DNA of 64,000 nucleotides from Methylorubrum populi. GTDB taxonomy: Bacteria > Pseudomonadota > Alphaproteobacteria > Rhizobiales > Beijerinckiaceae. The translations under genes were made by a program, and so were the position numbers. The stretch lies in contig DYYG01000011.1 in NCBI GenBank assembly GCA_020741775.1, positions 1 through 64,000 of the forward strand, given 5' to 3'. This document shows positions 36,632 to 45,474 of the stretch, piece after piece. The notes under the pieces were generated by a model that saw only the letters and a program-made list of their open reading frames with translations, was not told the origin of the DNA and searched no databases. Position 1 is the first letter of the stretch. The number at the start of each line of letters is the position of its first letter.

Positions 36632-37063
36632 CTAGTTGGCGTAGGAGGCAGGACGATACGCACCGTGTGGATGCCACCTGTCCTGTCGGGGTGCCGGCGC
36701 CCCCGCCACGATGACAGGCGCATTCATGTCGAACGGCAACAATGCGGCGCCAGCGGAGATGAAGCCTGCCAGTGCTCGCAGGTCGTCCGGCTGCCTCGGG
36801 TCGCGCGAGATGAGTTCGGTCTCGCGCTGTAGCCTCAGATTGCAAGCCCGTGAGGGAGCGCGCCCACTCGGCGTACAGGCATCATGCCGGGCGCAGGCGA
36901 GATCGAGCGCGTCGATGGGCGGCAGCGGCGCGTTATTTCCCATGCCGCAGTAATTGCCGTGGATGAGCGCAGCGGGCTGCTGCCCGTAATCTCCCGACTG
37001 CGCCTGCGCAGATGACATCAGGCAAGCCGCAACAACACATGGAATCACGATCGTCATGTTCAT
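36632..37063 (-). CDS. phospholipase A2-like secreted protein
   Basis: 143 residues with signal peptide NMTIVIPCVVAACLMSSAQA. The mature part contains HGNYCGMGNNAPLPPIDALD, like the calcium loop YCGxG, and LACARHDACT, the His-Asp pair of phospholipase A2 with flanking Cys. A helical Cys-containing segment follows, then a polar tail. Prokaryotic PLA2-like proteins are small, secreted and calcium dependent. The key motifs are present, but activity is inferred. Flanking gaps of 282 bp (36350-36631, AT-rich) and 382 bp make it a stand-alone gene. Confidence 0.75.
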   Translation of the reverse strand: MNMTIVIPCVVAACLMSSAQAQSGDYGQQPAALIHGNYCGMGNNAPLPPIDALDLACARHDACTPSGRAPSRACNLRLQRETELISRDPRQPDDLRALAGFISAGAALLPFDMNAPVIVAGAPAPRQDRWHPHGAYRPASYAN

Positions 37064-37445
37064 GGCGCGAATCCCTGCAGCTTATGGACGCCGAACGGTA
37101 GCGCTGTGCTGGAGAGGCCGCTTGATCGGAGAGGACGTACGGCGGAAGTGACCTCTCATCTCGATAAAATATCTGCAATTCGACAATGCGGATCTTGCCA
37201 CGCTCCGCCTCTTCCGGCGCCACAGCTGGATCGTTGTTCGATCTCCGGCAGAAAGCCGGCAATCGCGCCCGATATCTTCCCGAACCTGGCCTTTCGGCAA
37301 ACCGTGGCCGCTCCCTTGTCGTAGCTTCACGCTTGGATCGGTTTACGATGACGAACGGGTCGCTTCGTTGCAGTATTGATCGATCATATTCTCCAAAACA
37401 GTGTTAGCATCGATGCTTCCCTATGCTGAATGCAAGGGAGGCTCG
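37064..37445. other. intergenic region before the SulP gene
   Basis: 382 bp between divergent genes. Only short frames without support. GGGAGG at about 37437 is the ribosome binding site of the SulP gene. No riboswitch or operator repeat was recognised. Confidence 0.45.
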
Positions 37446-39122
37446 ATGACGGATCTCGGCATGGCGATCCGCACGTACTGGAACACGGTGCGACCCAATC
37501 TCGGCCACGACGGAGTGGCGGGCCTTACGGCCGCCGCCGTCGTCCTCCCCAAAGCGATGGCCTTCGCCAGCGTCGCCGGATTGCCGGTGGCGGTCGGCCT
37601 CTACACCGCCTTCGTTCCGGCGGTGATCTACGGATTGTTGGGCTCGTCGCGCGTCCTTAGCGTCAGTTCGACGACGACCCTGGCGATCCTGACTGGGGCT
37701 GAACTCGGCAGCGTAGCAGCCGATGGCGATCCGGCGAAGCTTGCCGCTGCAACGGCAACGCTGACAGCCCTTGTTGGCGTTCTCCTCCTCGCGGCAAGGC
37801 TGATGAAGCTCGGCTTCGTGGCAAGCTTCATCTCCGTGCCGGTCTTGACGGGTTTCAAGGCCGGCATCGGAGTCGTCATCCTGCTGGACCAAGCTCCCAA
37901 GCTTCTGGGGCTGCACGTCAGCAAACACTCCTTCTTCGCAGACTTGGCGGGCCTCGTGCGGCACCTGCCCGAGACCTCCCTGGCGGCTCTGGCCGTCGGA
38001 GGAACGACGCTTGTCGTGCTCGTCGTCACGGAGTGGTTCAAGCCGCACTCGCCGGTGCCCCTCGGCGCGGTGGCGGCGGCCGTCGTCGCCTCGTGGCTGC
38101 TGGACCTCAATACCGTCGGCGTGCCGATTGTCGGGGCTATCCCGCAAGGCCTCCCCTCACTGACCATGCCGGATCCCGCCCTGATCCAAGCACTCCTGCC
38201 GGGTGCGCTCGGCATCGCCGTGATGAGCTTCACCGAAAGCATCGCCGCGGGTCGGGCTTTCGTCGGCCCCGGCGACCCGCCCGTCGACGCCAACCGCGAG
38301 TTGATCGCGACTGGGGCAGCAAATCTCGGCGGCGCCCTGCTCGGGGCCATGCCGGCGGGCGGCGGGACCTCGCAGACCGGCGTCGTAAGGGCTGCGGGCG
38401 GCCGAACGCAGACGGCCTCGCTGGTGACGGCCGCCGCATCGCTGACCACGATGCTGCTCCTTGCTCCGATTTTAAGTCTCCTGCCGCAGGCGACCCTGGC
38501 GGCAGTGGTGATCGTCTACTCGACGAGTCTGATTCAGCCGGCAGAGTTCCGGGCCATCTACCGGGTACGCCGCATGGAGTTCCGTTGGGCAGTCGTGGCA
38601 GCCATCGGGGTCCTGGTGTTCGGCACGCTCCAGGGCATCGTCGTCGCCATCGTTCTCTCGCTCATCGGCCTTGCCCTACAGACCGCCCATCCTCCGGTCT
38701 TCGTCGTCGGGCGCAAGCGCGGGACCGACGTCCTGCGCCCCCTTTCAGCGGAGCACCCTGACGACGAAACGTTCGACGGCCTGCTTATCCTTCGTCCCGA
38801 GGGGCGTCTCTACTTCGCGAACGCGCAGAACGTCGGCGAGCGGATCCGGGCGCTAATTGCCGAGCGCAAGCCGCGCGTCGTCGTCCTCGACCTCAGCCGG
38901 GTGCCCGACATCGAGTATTCGGCGCTGAAGATGCTGCAGGACGGAGCCCGACGGACGAGCGTCCCGCTTTGGCTCGTGGACTGCAATCCCGGCGTGCTCG
39001 ACATGGTGCGGCGTGCAGGCCTCGATCACGAACTCGGTCGCGACCGCCTGTTGTTCAACGCCCGGACGGCAATCGAGCAGTACCGAGAGCTTCAGGCCGT
39101 CCAAGCGCCCAGATCGAAGTGA
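37446..39122 (+). CDS. SulP family anion transporter with STAS domain
   Basis: 558 residues from ATG 37446, directly after GGGAGG; the ATG 45 bp upstream is less likely. About 12-14 membrane helices cover residues 20-410, with the SulP signature region near the start (GLTAAAVVLPKAMAFASVAG) and a long conserved block SFTESIAAGRAFVGPGDPPV. A C-terminal STAS domain (about 435-555) contains RLYFANAQNVGERIRALIAE and VVVLDLSRVPDIEYSALKML. SulP proteins move sulfate, bicarbonate or other anions, and the STAS domain is regulatory. No sulfate-assimilation genes are adjacent, so the substrate stays open. Confidence 0.94.
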   Translation: MTDLGMAIRTYWNTVRPNLGHDGVAGLTAAAVVLPKAMAFASVAGLPVAVGLYTAFVPAVIYGLLGSSRVLSVSSTTTLAILTGAELGSVAADGDPAKLAAATATLTALVGVLLLAARLMKLGFVASFISVPVLTGFKAGIGVVILLDQAPKLLGLHVSKHSFFADLAGLVRHLPETSLAALAVGGTTLVVLVVTEWFKPHSPVPLGAVAAAVVASWLLDLNTVGVPIVGAIPQGLPSLTMPDPALIQALLPGALGIAVMSFTESIAAGRAFVGPGDPPVDANRELIATGAANLGGALLGAMPAGGGTSQTGVVRAAGGRTQTASLVTAAASLTTMLLLAPILSLLPQATLAAVVIVYSTSLIQPAEFRAIYRVRRMEFRWAVVAAIGVLVFGTLQGIVVAIVLSLIGLALQTAHPPVFVVGRKRGTDVLRPLSAEHPDDETFDGLLILRPEGRLYFANAQNVGERIRALIAERKPRVVVLDLSRVPDIEYSALKMLQDGARRTSVPLWLVDCNPGVLDMVRRAGLDHELGRDRLLFNARTAIEQYRELQAVQAPRSK

Positions 39123-39363
39123 AATCCGCATCACCGGGAACGGGAACAAGGCGAGCCTGGAATCCGCCATTGCCAGTCGGGCATCGGCCGCCGCGCCTAT
39201 CCGCGCCGACGCGTCGTGCGCTTCGGTCACCGCGACAGGAGAGGGGACAAAACATTTCTGCCCGGCAGCTCCGAGCCGGGGTTCATATCGGCACGATCTT
39301 CGGGTTCATGGCCCAAAACCATGATGCCTTGCGAAAGAACGTGCTGACGATGTCAGAGTGGAG

Positions 39364-39439
39364 TGGCGCGCCCTACGGGAATCGAACCCGTGTTTTCGCC
39401 GTGAAAGGGCGACGTCCTGGACCGCTAGACGAAGGGCGC
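39364..39439 (-). tRNA. tRNA-Glu (UUC)
   Basis: On the minus strand the 76 nt begin GCGCCCTTCGTCTAGCGG and end with encoded CCA. The acceptor stem GCGCCCT/AGGGCGC is perfect, the anticodon loop CTTTCAC carries TTC, and the T-loop GGTTCGATTCC is canonical. It lies between the SulP gene and rlmB, with its own promoter upstream. Confidence 0.97.
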
Positions 39440-39456
39440 TGTCTGACGGCGATCGG

Positions 39457-39485
39457 TCTATAAGCGGGATATTGGCGGACGGCAA
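39457..39485 (-). promoter_or_regulatory. promoter of tRNA-Glu
   Basis: Reading the minus strand: TTGCCG, 17-nt spacer, TATAGA. The -10 box lies 17 bases before the mature 5' end of the tRNA. Good match to a sigma-70-type promoter. Confidence 0.65.
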
Positions 39486-39585
39486 CGGTCTTGGCGCAAG
39501 AATCCACGGCTTGACGCGGAGCGATCCGCCCGGTTTCTCGGCGTCCAAGCCGTCACTCCCCCCTCTCGCCTTGAAAGACCCGCCC

Positions 39586-40404
39586 ATGACCCCGCCGCGC
39601 GACCGCCCGGCCAAGCCGCACGGATATAGGCCGCACGGGTTCCGACCGCGGGCGCCGCAGCGCCCGGGACCCCAGGCGCGGGAAGGGCGCGACCATGTCG
39701 TGCTCTACGGCTGGCACCCGGTGTCGCAGGCGCTGGCGAATGCCGGCCGCCAGTTCCATCGGCTGCTCGCCACTGAAAACGCCCTCGCACGGCTGAAGGA
39801 GACGCTCGCCGACCTTCCGATCGAGCCGGAGATCGTACGCCCGAGCGACATCGACAGGCTGCTCGGGCCCGATGCGGTGCATCAGGGGCTCTACGCAGAG
39901 GCGGAGCCGCTCGCCGCCCCCTCCCTCGACGCGATGCCCGAGGACGCACTCCTGCTCGCCTTGGATCAGCTCACCGACCCGCACAATGTCGGCGCCATCG
40001 TGCGGACCGCCGCGGCGTTCGGCGTGACCGCCATCGTCACCACGGCGCGCCATTCCCCCAACGCCACCGGCGTGCTCGCGAAATCCGCTTCCGGTGGCTT
40101 GGAGCACGTGCCGCTCGTGATCGTGCGCAACCTTGCCGAGGCACTGATCACTCTGGGCGAGCGCGGCTTCACCCGGATAGGCTTGGATTCCGAAGCCGGT
40201 ACCTCCCTCGATGCGGTCGGGCCCCAGCGTCCGGCGGTCCTCGTGCTGGGGGCCGAGGGCAAGGGCCTGCGCCAGCGCACCATCGAATGCTGCGACGTGC
40301 TCGTGCGCATCGATGCCGTGGGGGCAATCCGCAGCCTCAATGTCTCGAACGCGGCAGCCATCACGCTCTACGCCCTGACCCGACCCGTTAAGGGAACCGA
40401 CTGA
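39586..40404 (+). CDS. rlmB: 23S rRNA (guanosine-2'-O-) methyltransferase RlmB / TrmH family
   Basis: 272 residues from ATG 39586; the frame is open further upstream through the tRNA, which is not coding. A basic, Pro/Arg-rich N-terminus leads to a substrate-binding domain (VVLYGWHPVSQALANAGRQF) and the SpoU domain with the knotted SAM site: motif 1 DPHNVGAIVRTAAAFGVTAI, motif 2 VLVLGAEGKGLRQ and motif 3 SLNVSNAAAITLYAL. Methylates the ribose of a guanosine in 23S rRNA. It lies 325 bp upstream of rpsA on the same strand. Confidence 0.92.
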   Translation: MTPPRDRPAKPHGYRPHGFRPRAPQRPGPQAREGRDHVVLYGWHPVSQALANAGRQFHRLLATENALARLKETLADLPIEPEIVRPSDIDRLLGPDAVHQGLYAEAEPLAAPSLDAMPEDALLLALDQLTDPHNVGAIVRTAAAFGVTAIVTTARHSPNATGVLAKSASGGLEHVPLVIVRNLAEALITLGERGFTRIGLDSEAGTSLDAVGPQRPAVLVLGAEGKGLRQRTIECCDVLVRIDAVGAIRSLNVSNAAAITLYALTRPVKGTD

Positions 40405-40728
40405 CCCGAAACGGGGGCTCCGAAGATCCTTTTGATAGGGTGTGAGAACCGGGGAAGCGGGCGCCGATGCAATAAGTTGCGCCCGACGCCCGGATCCGGT
40501 ATCGGTCGCGCCGATTTCCGCATCGATAGCGTCAGGAGCCGGGCTTGCCCGCCTGGCCGTCGCATCGCCGGGGAAATCGGCCCTCGACCATCGCTTTCAG
40601 CATGCGTCGGCCCTCCGATCAGGAGGCGAGCCCGACCGGATCGTCCATCCGGCGGGCGGCGGTGACGGGGGTCATCCGTAACACGAGCCGCCGATGCAGG
40701 CCTCGAATGAGGCCATTCAGGAGAGAGA
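40405..40728. other. rpsA upstream region
   Basis: 324 bp between rlmB and rpsA. The ribosome binding site AGGAGAGAGA lies just before ATG 40729. No gene fits here: cytidylate kinase, the usual partner upstream of rpsA in many alphaproteobacteria, is absent. No clear autoregulatory hairpin could be assigned by eye. Confidence 0.5.
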
Positions 40729-42441
40729 ATGTCTGCTGGTCTGAACGCTAACCCCGCGGCCCGCGAGGATTTCGCGGCCCTGCTCGAGGAGTCCTTCCTC
40801 CAGCACGAGATCACCGAGGGTTCGGTCGTCAAGGGCACCGTCGTCGGCATCGAGAAGGATGTCGCGGTCATCGATATCGGTGCCAAGACGGAGGGGCGCG
40901 TCCCCCTCAAGGAATTCACCGGCCCGGGCCGCGAGGGCGAGCTCAAGGTCGGCGACGAGGTCGAGGTCTATGTCGACCGGATCGAGAACGCGCTGGGCGA
41001 GGCCGTCATCTCGCGCGACAAGGCGCGCCGCGAGGAGAGCTGGGTCAAGCTCGAGAAGGCCTTCGAGGCCAATGAGCGCGTCACCGGCACGATCTTCAAC
41101 CAGGTCAAGGGCGGCTACACCGTCGATCTCGACGGCGCCGTGGCGTTCCTGCCGCGCTCGCAGGTCGATATCCGTCCGGTGCGCGACGTGACCCCGCTGC
41201 TCGGCACGCCGCAGCCCTTCCAGATCCTCAAGATGGATCGCCGCCGCGGCAACATCGTCGTGTCGCGCCGCACCGTGCTCGAGGAGAGCCGCGCCGAGCA
41301 GCGCTCGGAGCTGGTGGCCAACCTTGAGGAAGGTCAGGTCATCGACGGCGTCGTCAAGAACATCACCGAGTACGGCGCCTTCGTCGATCTCGGCGGCATC
41401 GACGGCCTGCTGCACGTCACCGACATGGCGTGGCGCCGCGTGAACCACCCGTCCGAGGTCGTGACCATCGGCCAGACGGTCAAGGTCAAGATCATCAAGA
41501 TCAACCACGAGACGCACCGCATCTCGCTCGGCATCAAGCAGCTGCTCGCCGATCCGTGGGAGGGCATCGCCGCCCGCTACCCCGAGGGCGCCAAGCTCAA
41601 GGGCCGCGTGACCAACATCACCGATTACGGCGCCTTCGTGGAGCTGGAGCCGGGGATCGAGGGCCTGATCCACGTCTCCGAGATGAGCTGGACCAAGAAG
41701 AACGTCCATCCGGGCAAGATCGTCTCTACCTCCCAGGAGGTCGAGGTGCAGATCCTGGAAGTCGATTCGGTCAAGCGCCGCATCTCGCTCGGCCTCAAGC
41801 AGACCCTGCAGAACCCCTGGGATGCCTTCGCCGAGAAGCACCCGGTCGGCTCCGAGGTCGAGGGCGAGGTCAAGAACAAGACCGAGTTCGGCCTGTTCAT
41901 CGGCCTCGAGGGCGATGTCGACGGCATGGTCCACCTGTCGGATCTCGACTGGAACCGTCCCGGCGAGCAGGTCATCGAGGAGTTCAAGAAGGGTGACATG
42001 GTGCGCGCCCAGGTTCTCGACGTCGATGTCGAGAAGGAGCGCATCTCGCTCGGCGTGAAGCAGCTCGGCGGCGATCCCTTCGCGGAAGCCGGCGAGATCA
42101 AGAAGGGCCAGATCGTCACCTGCGAGATTCTCGAGGTGAAGGATTCCGGCCTGGAGGTGAAGCTCGTCGACACCGACATGCAGACCTTCATCCGCCGCGC
42201 CGAACTCGCCCGCGACCGCGGCGACCAGCGCCCCGAGCGGTTCGCCGCCGGCGAGAAGCTCGATGCCCGCGTCGTTCAGTTCGACCGCAAGGCTCGCCGC
42301 GTGCAGGTCTCGATCAAGGCCCTGGAAGTGGCCGAGGAGCGCGAGGCGATGGCCCAGTTCGGCTCGGCCGATTCGGGTGCGTCGCTCGGCGACATCCTGG
42401 GCGCTGCCTTCAACAAGAAGAAGGGCGGAGACGAGGAGTAA
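40729..42441 (+). CDS. rpsA: 30S ribosomal protein S1
   Basis: 570 residues, full length. Six S1 RNA-binding repeats are visible, with recurring elements such as VVKNITEYGAFVDLGGIDGL, VTNITDYGAFVELEPGIEGL, VKNKTEFGLFIGLEGDVDGM and the link motif RRISLGLKQ. S1 binds mRNA and brings it to the 30S subunit. Codon use is strongly biased (almost only G/C-ending codons), as expected of a highly expressed gene. A strong terminator follows. Confidence 0.98.
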   Translation: MSAGLNANPAAREDFAALLEESFLQHEITEGSVVKGTVVGIEKDVAVIDIGAKTEGRVPLKEFTGPGREGELKVGDEVEVYVDRIENALGEAVISRDKARREESWVKLEKAFEANERVTGTIFNQVKGGYTVDLDGAVAFLPRSQVDIRPVRDVTPLLGTPQPFQILKMDRRRGNIVVSRRTVLEESRAEQRSELVANLEEGQVIDGVVKNITEYGAFVDLGGIDGLLHVTDMAWRRVNHPSEVVTIGQTVKVKIIKINHETHRISLGIKQLLADPWEGIAARYPEGAKLKGRVTNITDYGAFVELEPGIEGLIHVSEMSWTKKNVHPGKIVSTSQEVEVQILEVDSVKRRISLGLKQTLQNPWDAFAEKHPVGSEVEGEVKNKTEFGLFIGLEGDVDGMVHLSDLDWNRPGEQVIEEFKKGDMVRAQVLDVDVEKERISLGVKQLGGDPFAEAGEIKKGQIVTCEILEVKDSGLEVKLVDTDMQTFIRRAELARDRGDQRPERFAAGEKLDARVVQFDRKARRVQVSIKALEVAEEREAMAQFGSADSGASLGDILGAAFNKKKGGDEE

Positions 42442-42495
42442 TCCTCGGCCGCTGCCGGGCGCGACGGTCGCGCCCGGCTCCTTGCCCGGTCTCGG

Positions 42496-42532
42496 ACGCC
42501 CGCATGGAATTCCATGCGGGCGTTTCGTTTTT
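42496..42532 (+). terminator. rho-independent terminator of rpsA
   Basis: A perfect 28-nt palindrome (acgcccgcatggaa / ttccatgcgggcgt) followed by ttcgttttt, 54 bp after the rpsA stop. The stem is long and GC-rich at the base. It separates rpsA from sppA; the remaining ~260 bp to sppA contain nothing else recognised. Confidence 0.85.
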
Positions 42533-42793
42533 GGCGGACGACGGAACGGAGTTTCTGTTTGTCCGTAGCATCTTGCTCGTATGGCGCCGCTGGCGATAGA
42601 ACACGGGCCGGACCCTGCGGGGCAGCGCGCTTGTTCCGCAGGTTGAGTCGTCCTTGCCCGAAAGACAGGGTGCCGATGGACGCTCATACGTGAAAGAATA
42701 CGGCTGCGATGAGCGTGGGGCCCGCCCGGGCCGATGCGCAATCGACCGGAAACGGCCGGAAAAGACCGGATCTTTGAGGGAGCACATCGTCGG

Positions 42794-43762
42794 ATGGCTG
42801 CAGACGCCGAGTTTCTCATCGATCGACGCCGTCTGCGCCGCAAGCTGACCCTGTGGCGCGTGGTCGGGATCGGCGCCGCCATCCTTGCCGTCGGTGCGGT
42901 CGGCTACCGCGCCCGGGTCGGAGAGGGCCGGATCTTCCCGGCCTCCGAAAATCAGATCGCCCGCATCTCGATCGGCGGTTTTATCGCTGGCAGCGAATCG
43001 ACCCGCAAGCTGATCGAACGCGTCGGTGAGGCGAAGGCCGTTCAGGGCGTCGTGGTTTCGATTTCCTCGCCGGGAGGAACGACGACCGGCTCCGAGGAAC
43101 TTTACCGCAACCTGCGGGCACTGGCGGCGAAGAAGCCGATCGTCGCCTTCGTTGACGGGACGGCCGCCTCCGGCGCCTACATCACCGCGGTCGCCGCCGA
43201 CCATATTGTCGCCCGGGAGACGGCCCTCGTCGGCTCCATCGGCGTGCTGTTCCAGTATCCCGATGTGTCGGGCCTGCTCGACAAGGTCGGCGTGAAGGTC
43301 GAGGCCGTGAAGTCCTCGCCGCTGAAGGCCGAGCCCTCGGGCTTCAGCCCGACCTCGCCGGAGGCGCGAGCGGCTCTCTCCGCCGTCGTGATGGATACCT
43401 ATGGTTGGTTCAAGGGTCTGGTGGCCGAGCGCCGCGGCCTGGATGAGGCGCAACTCGCCGCCGTGGCCGATGGCCGGGTGTTCAGCGGCCGTCAGAGCGT
43501 TCCGCTCAAGCTCGTCGACGAACTCGGCGGCGAGCGCCAGGCCGTCGCGTGGCTGGAGAAGGAGAGGGAGGTTCCGAAGAATCTCCCGGTGAAGGATTGG
43601 AAACCGAAATCCGAGGGGGGCTTCAAGCTCTGGTCGGCCCTTGGCCTCGGGGCGGATCTGCTCGGCCTCGACGGGCTCGCCGCACGCCTGCGCGCCGCCG
43701 AGGCGGAAACCGCCGAACTCGCAGGCGGCGGGCTCCTCGCCGTCTGGCGCCCGGCGCCCTGA
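42794..43762 (+). CDS. sppA: signal peptide peptidase SppA (S49 family)
   Basis: 322 residues from ATG 42794; an upstream ATG in frame at 42734 is less likely, and GGGAG lies about 12 bases upstream of the chosen start. A basic N-terminus is followed by one membrane helix (VVGIGAAILAVGAVGY). The S49 protease domain shows the nucleophile Ser in DGTAASGAYITAVAAD and the general-base Lys in SSPLKAEPSGFSPTSP. It is the short (single-domain) form that digests cleaved signal peptides in the membrane as an oligomer. It lies between rpsA and ihfB, a conserved alphaproteobacterial order. Confidence 0.92.
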   Translation: MAADAEFLIDRRRLRRKLTLWRVVGIGAAILAVGAVGYRARVGEGRIFPASENQIARISIGGFIAGSESTRKLIERVGEAKAVQGVVVSISSPGGTTTGSEELYRNLRALAAKKPIVAFVDGTAASGAYITAVAADHIVARETALVGSIGVLFQYPDVSGLLDKVGVKVEAVKSSPLKAEPSGFSPTSPEARAALSAVVMDTYGWFKGLVAERRGLDEAQLAAVADGRVFSGRQSVPLKLVDELGGERQAVAWLEKEREVPKNLPVKDWKPKSEGGFKLWSALGLGADLLGLDGLAARLRAAEAETAELAGGGLLAVWRPAP

Positions 43763-43804
43763 GGCCTTAGCGCCGCGCCCGCCCCGCATCCGGAAGAGAG
43801 CCGC

Positions 43805-44113
43805 ATGATCAAATCGGAACTCGTGCTCAAGATTGCTGAGCAGAATCCTCATCTCTACCAGCGCGACGTCGAAACCCTCGTCAACGCGATCCTGGACACC
43901 ATCGCCGATGCCCTGGCCCAGGGCGACCGGGTGGAACTGCGCGGCTTCGGCGCCTTCTCGGTCAAGCGCCGCGAAGCGCGCCGCGGCCGCAATCCTCGCA
44001 CCGGAGAATCCGTCTCGGTGTCGGAGAAGGCGATTCCGGTGTTCAAGACCGGCAAGGAGATGCGCCTGCGCCTCAACCGTGCCGGCATCGGCGACGAGCA
44101 GCCAGGTGCCTGA
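43805..44113 (+). CDS. ihfB: integration host factor subunit beta
   Basis: 102 residues of the HU/IHF family: N-terminal helices ([20 protein letters not shown]), the beta-arm with [20 protein letters not shown] and the final [15 protein letters not shown] is a heterodimer that bends DNA at recombination sites and promoters. The partner subunit is not in the window. Start 43 bp after the sppA stop; GGAAGAG lies nine bases before ATG. Confidence 0.95.
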   Translation: MIKSELVLKIAEQNPHLYQRDVETLVNAILDTIADALAQGDRVELRGFGAFSVKRREARRGRNPRTGESVSVSEKAIPVFKTGKEMRLRLNRAGIGDEQPGA

Positions 44114-44298
44114 TCGTACATACCTCGCCGCCGAGAGGCCGTGACGCTGGCGACCACACGCCCTAGATCTGCGGCCGGAGCCGCGACTTCCCCTGAAGCC
44201 GCCGTGCGATCCTGCGACGGAGTTTTCCCGTCCCGGATGCCGCACGGTGCCCTCATCGGGCCGTCGAAGGCCCGTGCCGTTCGTCGGAGACCCGTTGC

Positions 44299-44667
44299 AT
44301 GATCCGTTTTCTGAAGGCGCTGGTGCTTCTGCCGGTCGCGATCGTGGTCGTCCTGCTGGCGGTGGCCAACCGCGAGCCCGTGACCCTGTCTCTCGATCCT
44401 TTCTCGCCCGAGCCTGTGTTCAGTGTGGTCCTGCCGCTCTACGCCGTACTGTTCGGCGCCGTTGCCCTCGGCATTCTCGTCGGAGGGATTGGCAGCTGGC
44501 TCGGCCAGAGCAGGACGCGCCAGCGGGCACGCTACCACCGCCGCGAAGCCGACCGTCTCGCCAAGGAGGCAGCCGAGCTGAAGACCTTCGGATCGCCTGG
44601 AGTCGAGCCGGGCTTCGGTAGTGCCGGCACCCATGCGGCGCTTCCGGCTCCGGCCGCGGCCCGCTGA
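44299..44667 (+). CDS. LapA family (DUF1049) inner-membrane protein
   Basis: 122 residues. Two hydrophobic helices (FLKALVLLPVAIVVVLLAVA and LYAVLFGAVALGILVGGIGS) flank a short loop with NREPVTLSLDPFSPEP, typical of the LapA/LptA-associated DUF1049 family. An Arg/Lys-rich cytoplasmic tail follows (QSRTRQRARYHRREADRL). It is a conserved neighbour of ihfB and trpF in alphaproteobacteria and probably acts in envelope assembly. A 185-bp gap from ihfB (44114-44298) holds no visible feature. Confidence 0.88.
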   Translation: MIRFLKALVLLPVAIVVVLLAVANREPVTLSLDPFSPEPVFSVVLPLYAVLFGAVALGILVGGIGSWLGQSRTRQRARYHRREADRLAKEAAELKTFGSPGVEPGFGSAGTHAALPAPAAAR

Positions 44668-44689
44668 GCGGAACGAGCGGCGGCGCCCC

Positions 44690-45337
44690 ATGTCCCCCGT
44701 CTGCGTCAAGATTTGCGGTCTCAGCAACGCGGCGACGCTCGATGCGGCACTGGAGGCGGGCGCCGACCTCGTCGGCTTCGTGCATTTCCCGAAAAGCCCG
44801 CGTCACCTGTCGTTCGAGCAGGGTCGGTCTCTTGCGGAGCAGGCGAAGGGACGGGCCGAGCGCGTCGTTCTGCTGGTCGATCCTGACGACGCCTTGTTGG
44901 CAGCAGCGATCGACGCCCTCGATCCCGACCTGATCCAATTGCATGGCCGGGAGACGCCGCAGCGCGTTGCCGCCATCCGGAGGCTGACCGGCCGGCCGAT
45001 CATGAAGGCGTTCGGCATCGCCTCGGCCGAGGATCTTCACGCTCTTTCGGCCTACGCGACGGTGGCGGATCGCCTCCTGCTCGACGCCAAGGCGCCGCCC
45101 GGTGCGGATCTGCCCGGCGGCAACGGCCGAACCTTCGATTGGGCTCTTCTGAGAGGCGCGGCACTCCCCGCCGGAACGATGCTGTCGGGTGGGCTCGATG
45201 CCGAGAACGTTGCCGCGGCCTTGGATTCGACGGGGCTCACCGCCGTCGACGTGTCCTCCGGTGTCGAAATCCGGCCCGGCGAGAAGGATCCGACGAAGAT
45301 CGCCGCTTTCATCGCCGCTGCCCGTAGTCGCTCCTGA
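44690..45337 (+). CDS. trpF: phosphoribosylanthranilate isomerase
   Basis: 215 residues from ATG 44690, 22 bp after the LapA gene; the longer frame overlaps it. TIM-barrel enzyme of tryptophan synthesis that converts PRA to CdRP. Family motifs: VKICGLSN (catalytic Cys), [36 protein letters not shown] and the phosphate loop [10 protein letters not shown] ending in VDVSSGVE. Length is normal. Confidence 0.96.
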   Translation: MSPVCVKICGLSNAATLDAALEAGADLVGFVHFPKSPRHLSFEQGRSLAEQAKGRAERVVLLVDPDDALLAAAIDALDPDLIQLHGRETPQRVAAIRRLTGRPIMKAFGIASAEDLHALSAYATVADRLLLDAKAPPGADLPGGNGRTFDWALLRGAALPAGTMLSGGLDAENVAAALDSTGLTAVDVSSGVEIRPGEKDPTKIAAFIAAARSRS

Positions 45338-45474
45338 CGGCCGGCAGATTCGCGCACAGATCGGGCGGCCGAATTTCATTTGCGCATGATTGGCCGGGTG
45401 TGCCGCATTGCGGCCGCCGTCCCATGGGTCTAGCACGCGAGCCAACGACAGATCTTCGCGAAGGACCCGTCCCC

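Noticed and set aside
40717..42882. 721-codon open frame on the minus strand across rpsA
   Set aside because: It is the antisense shadow of rpsA, whose extreme G/C-ending codon bias keeps the opposite strand open; it has repeats only because S1 has repeats.
42410..44245. 611-codon minus-strand frame across sppA and ihfB
   Set aside because: Shadow of two clear genes; Arg/Gly/His-rich composition, no domains.
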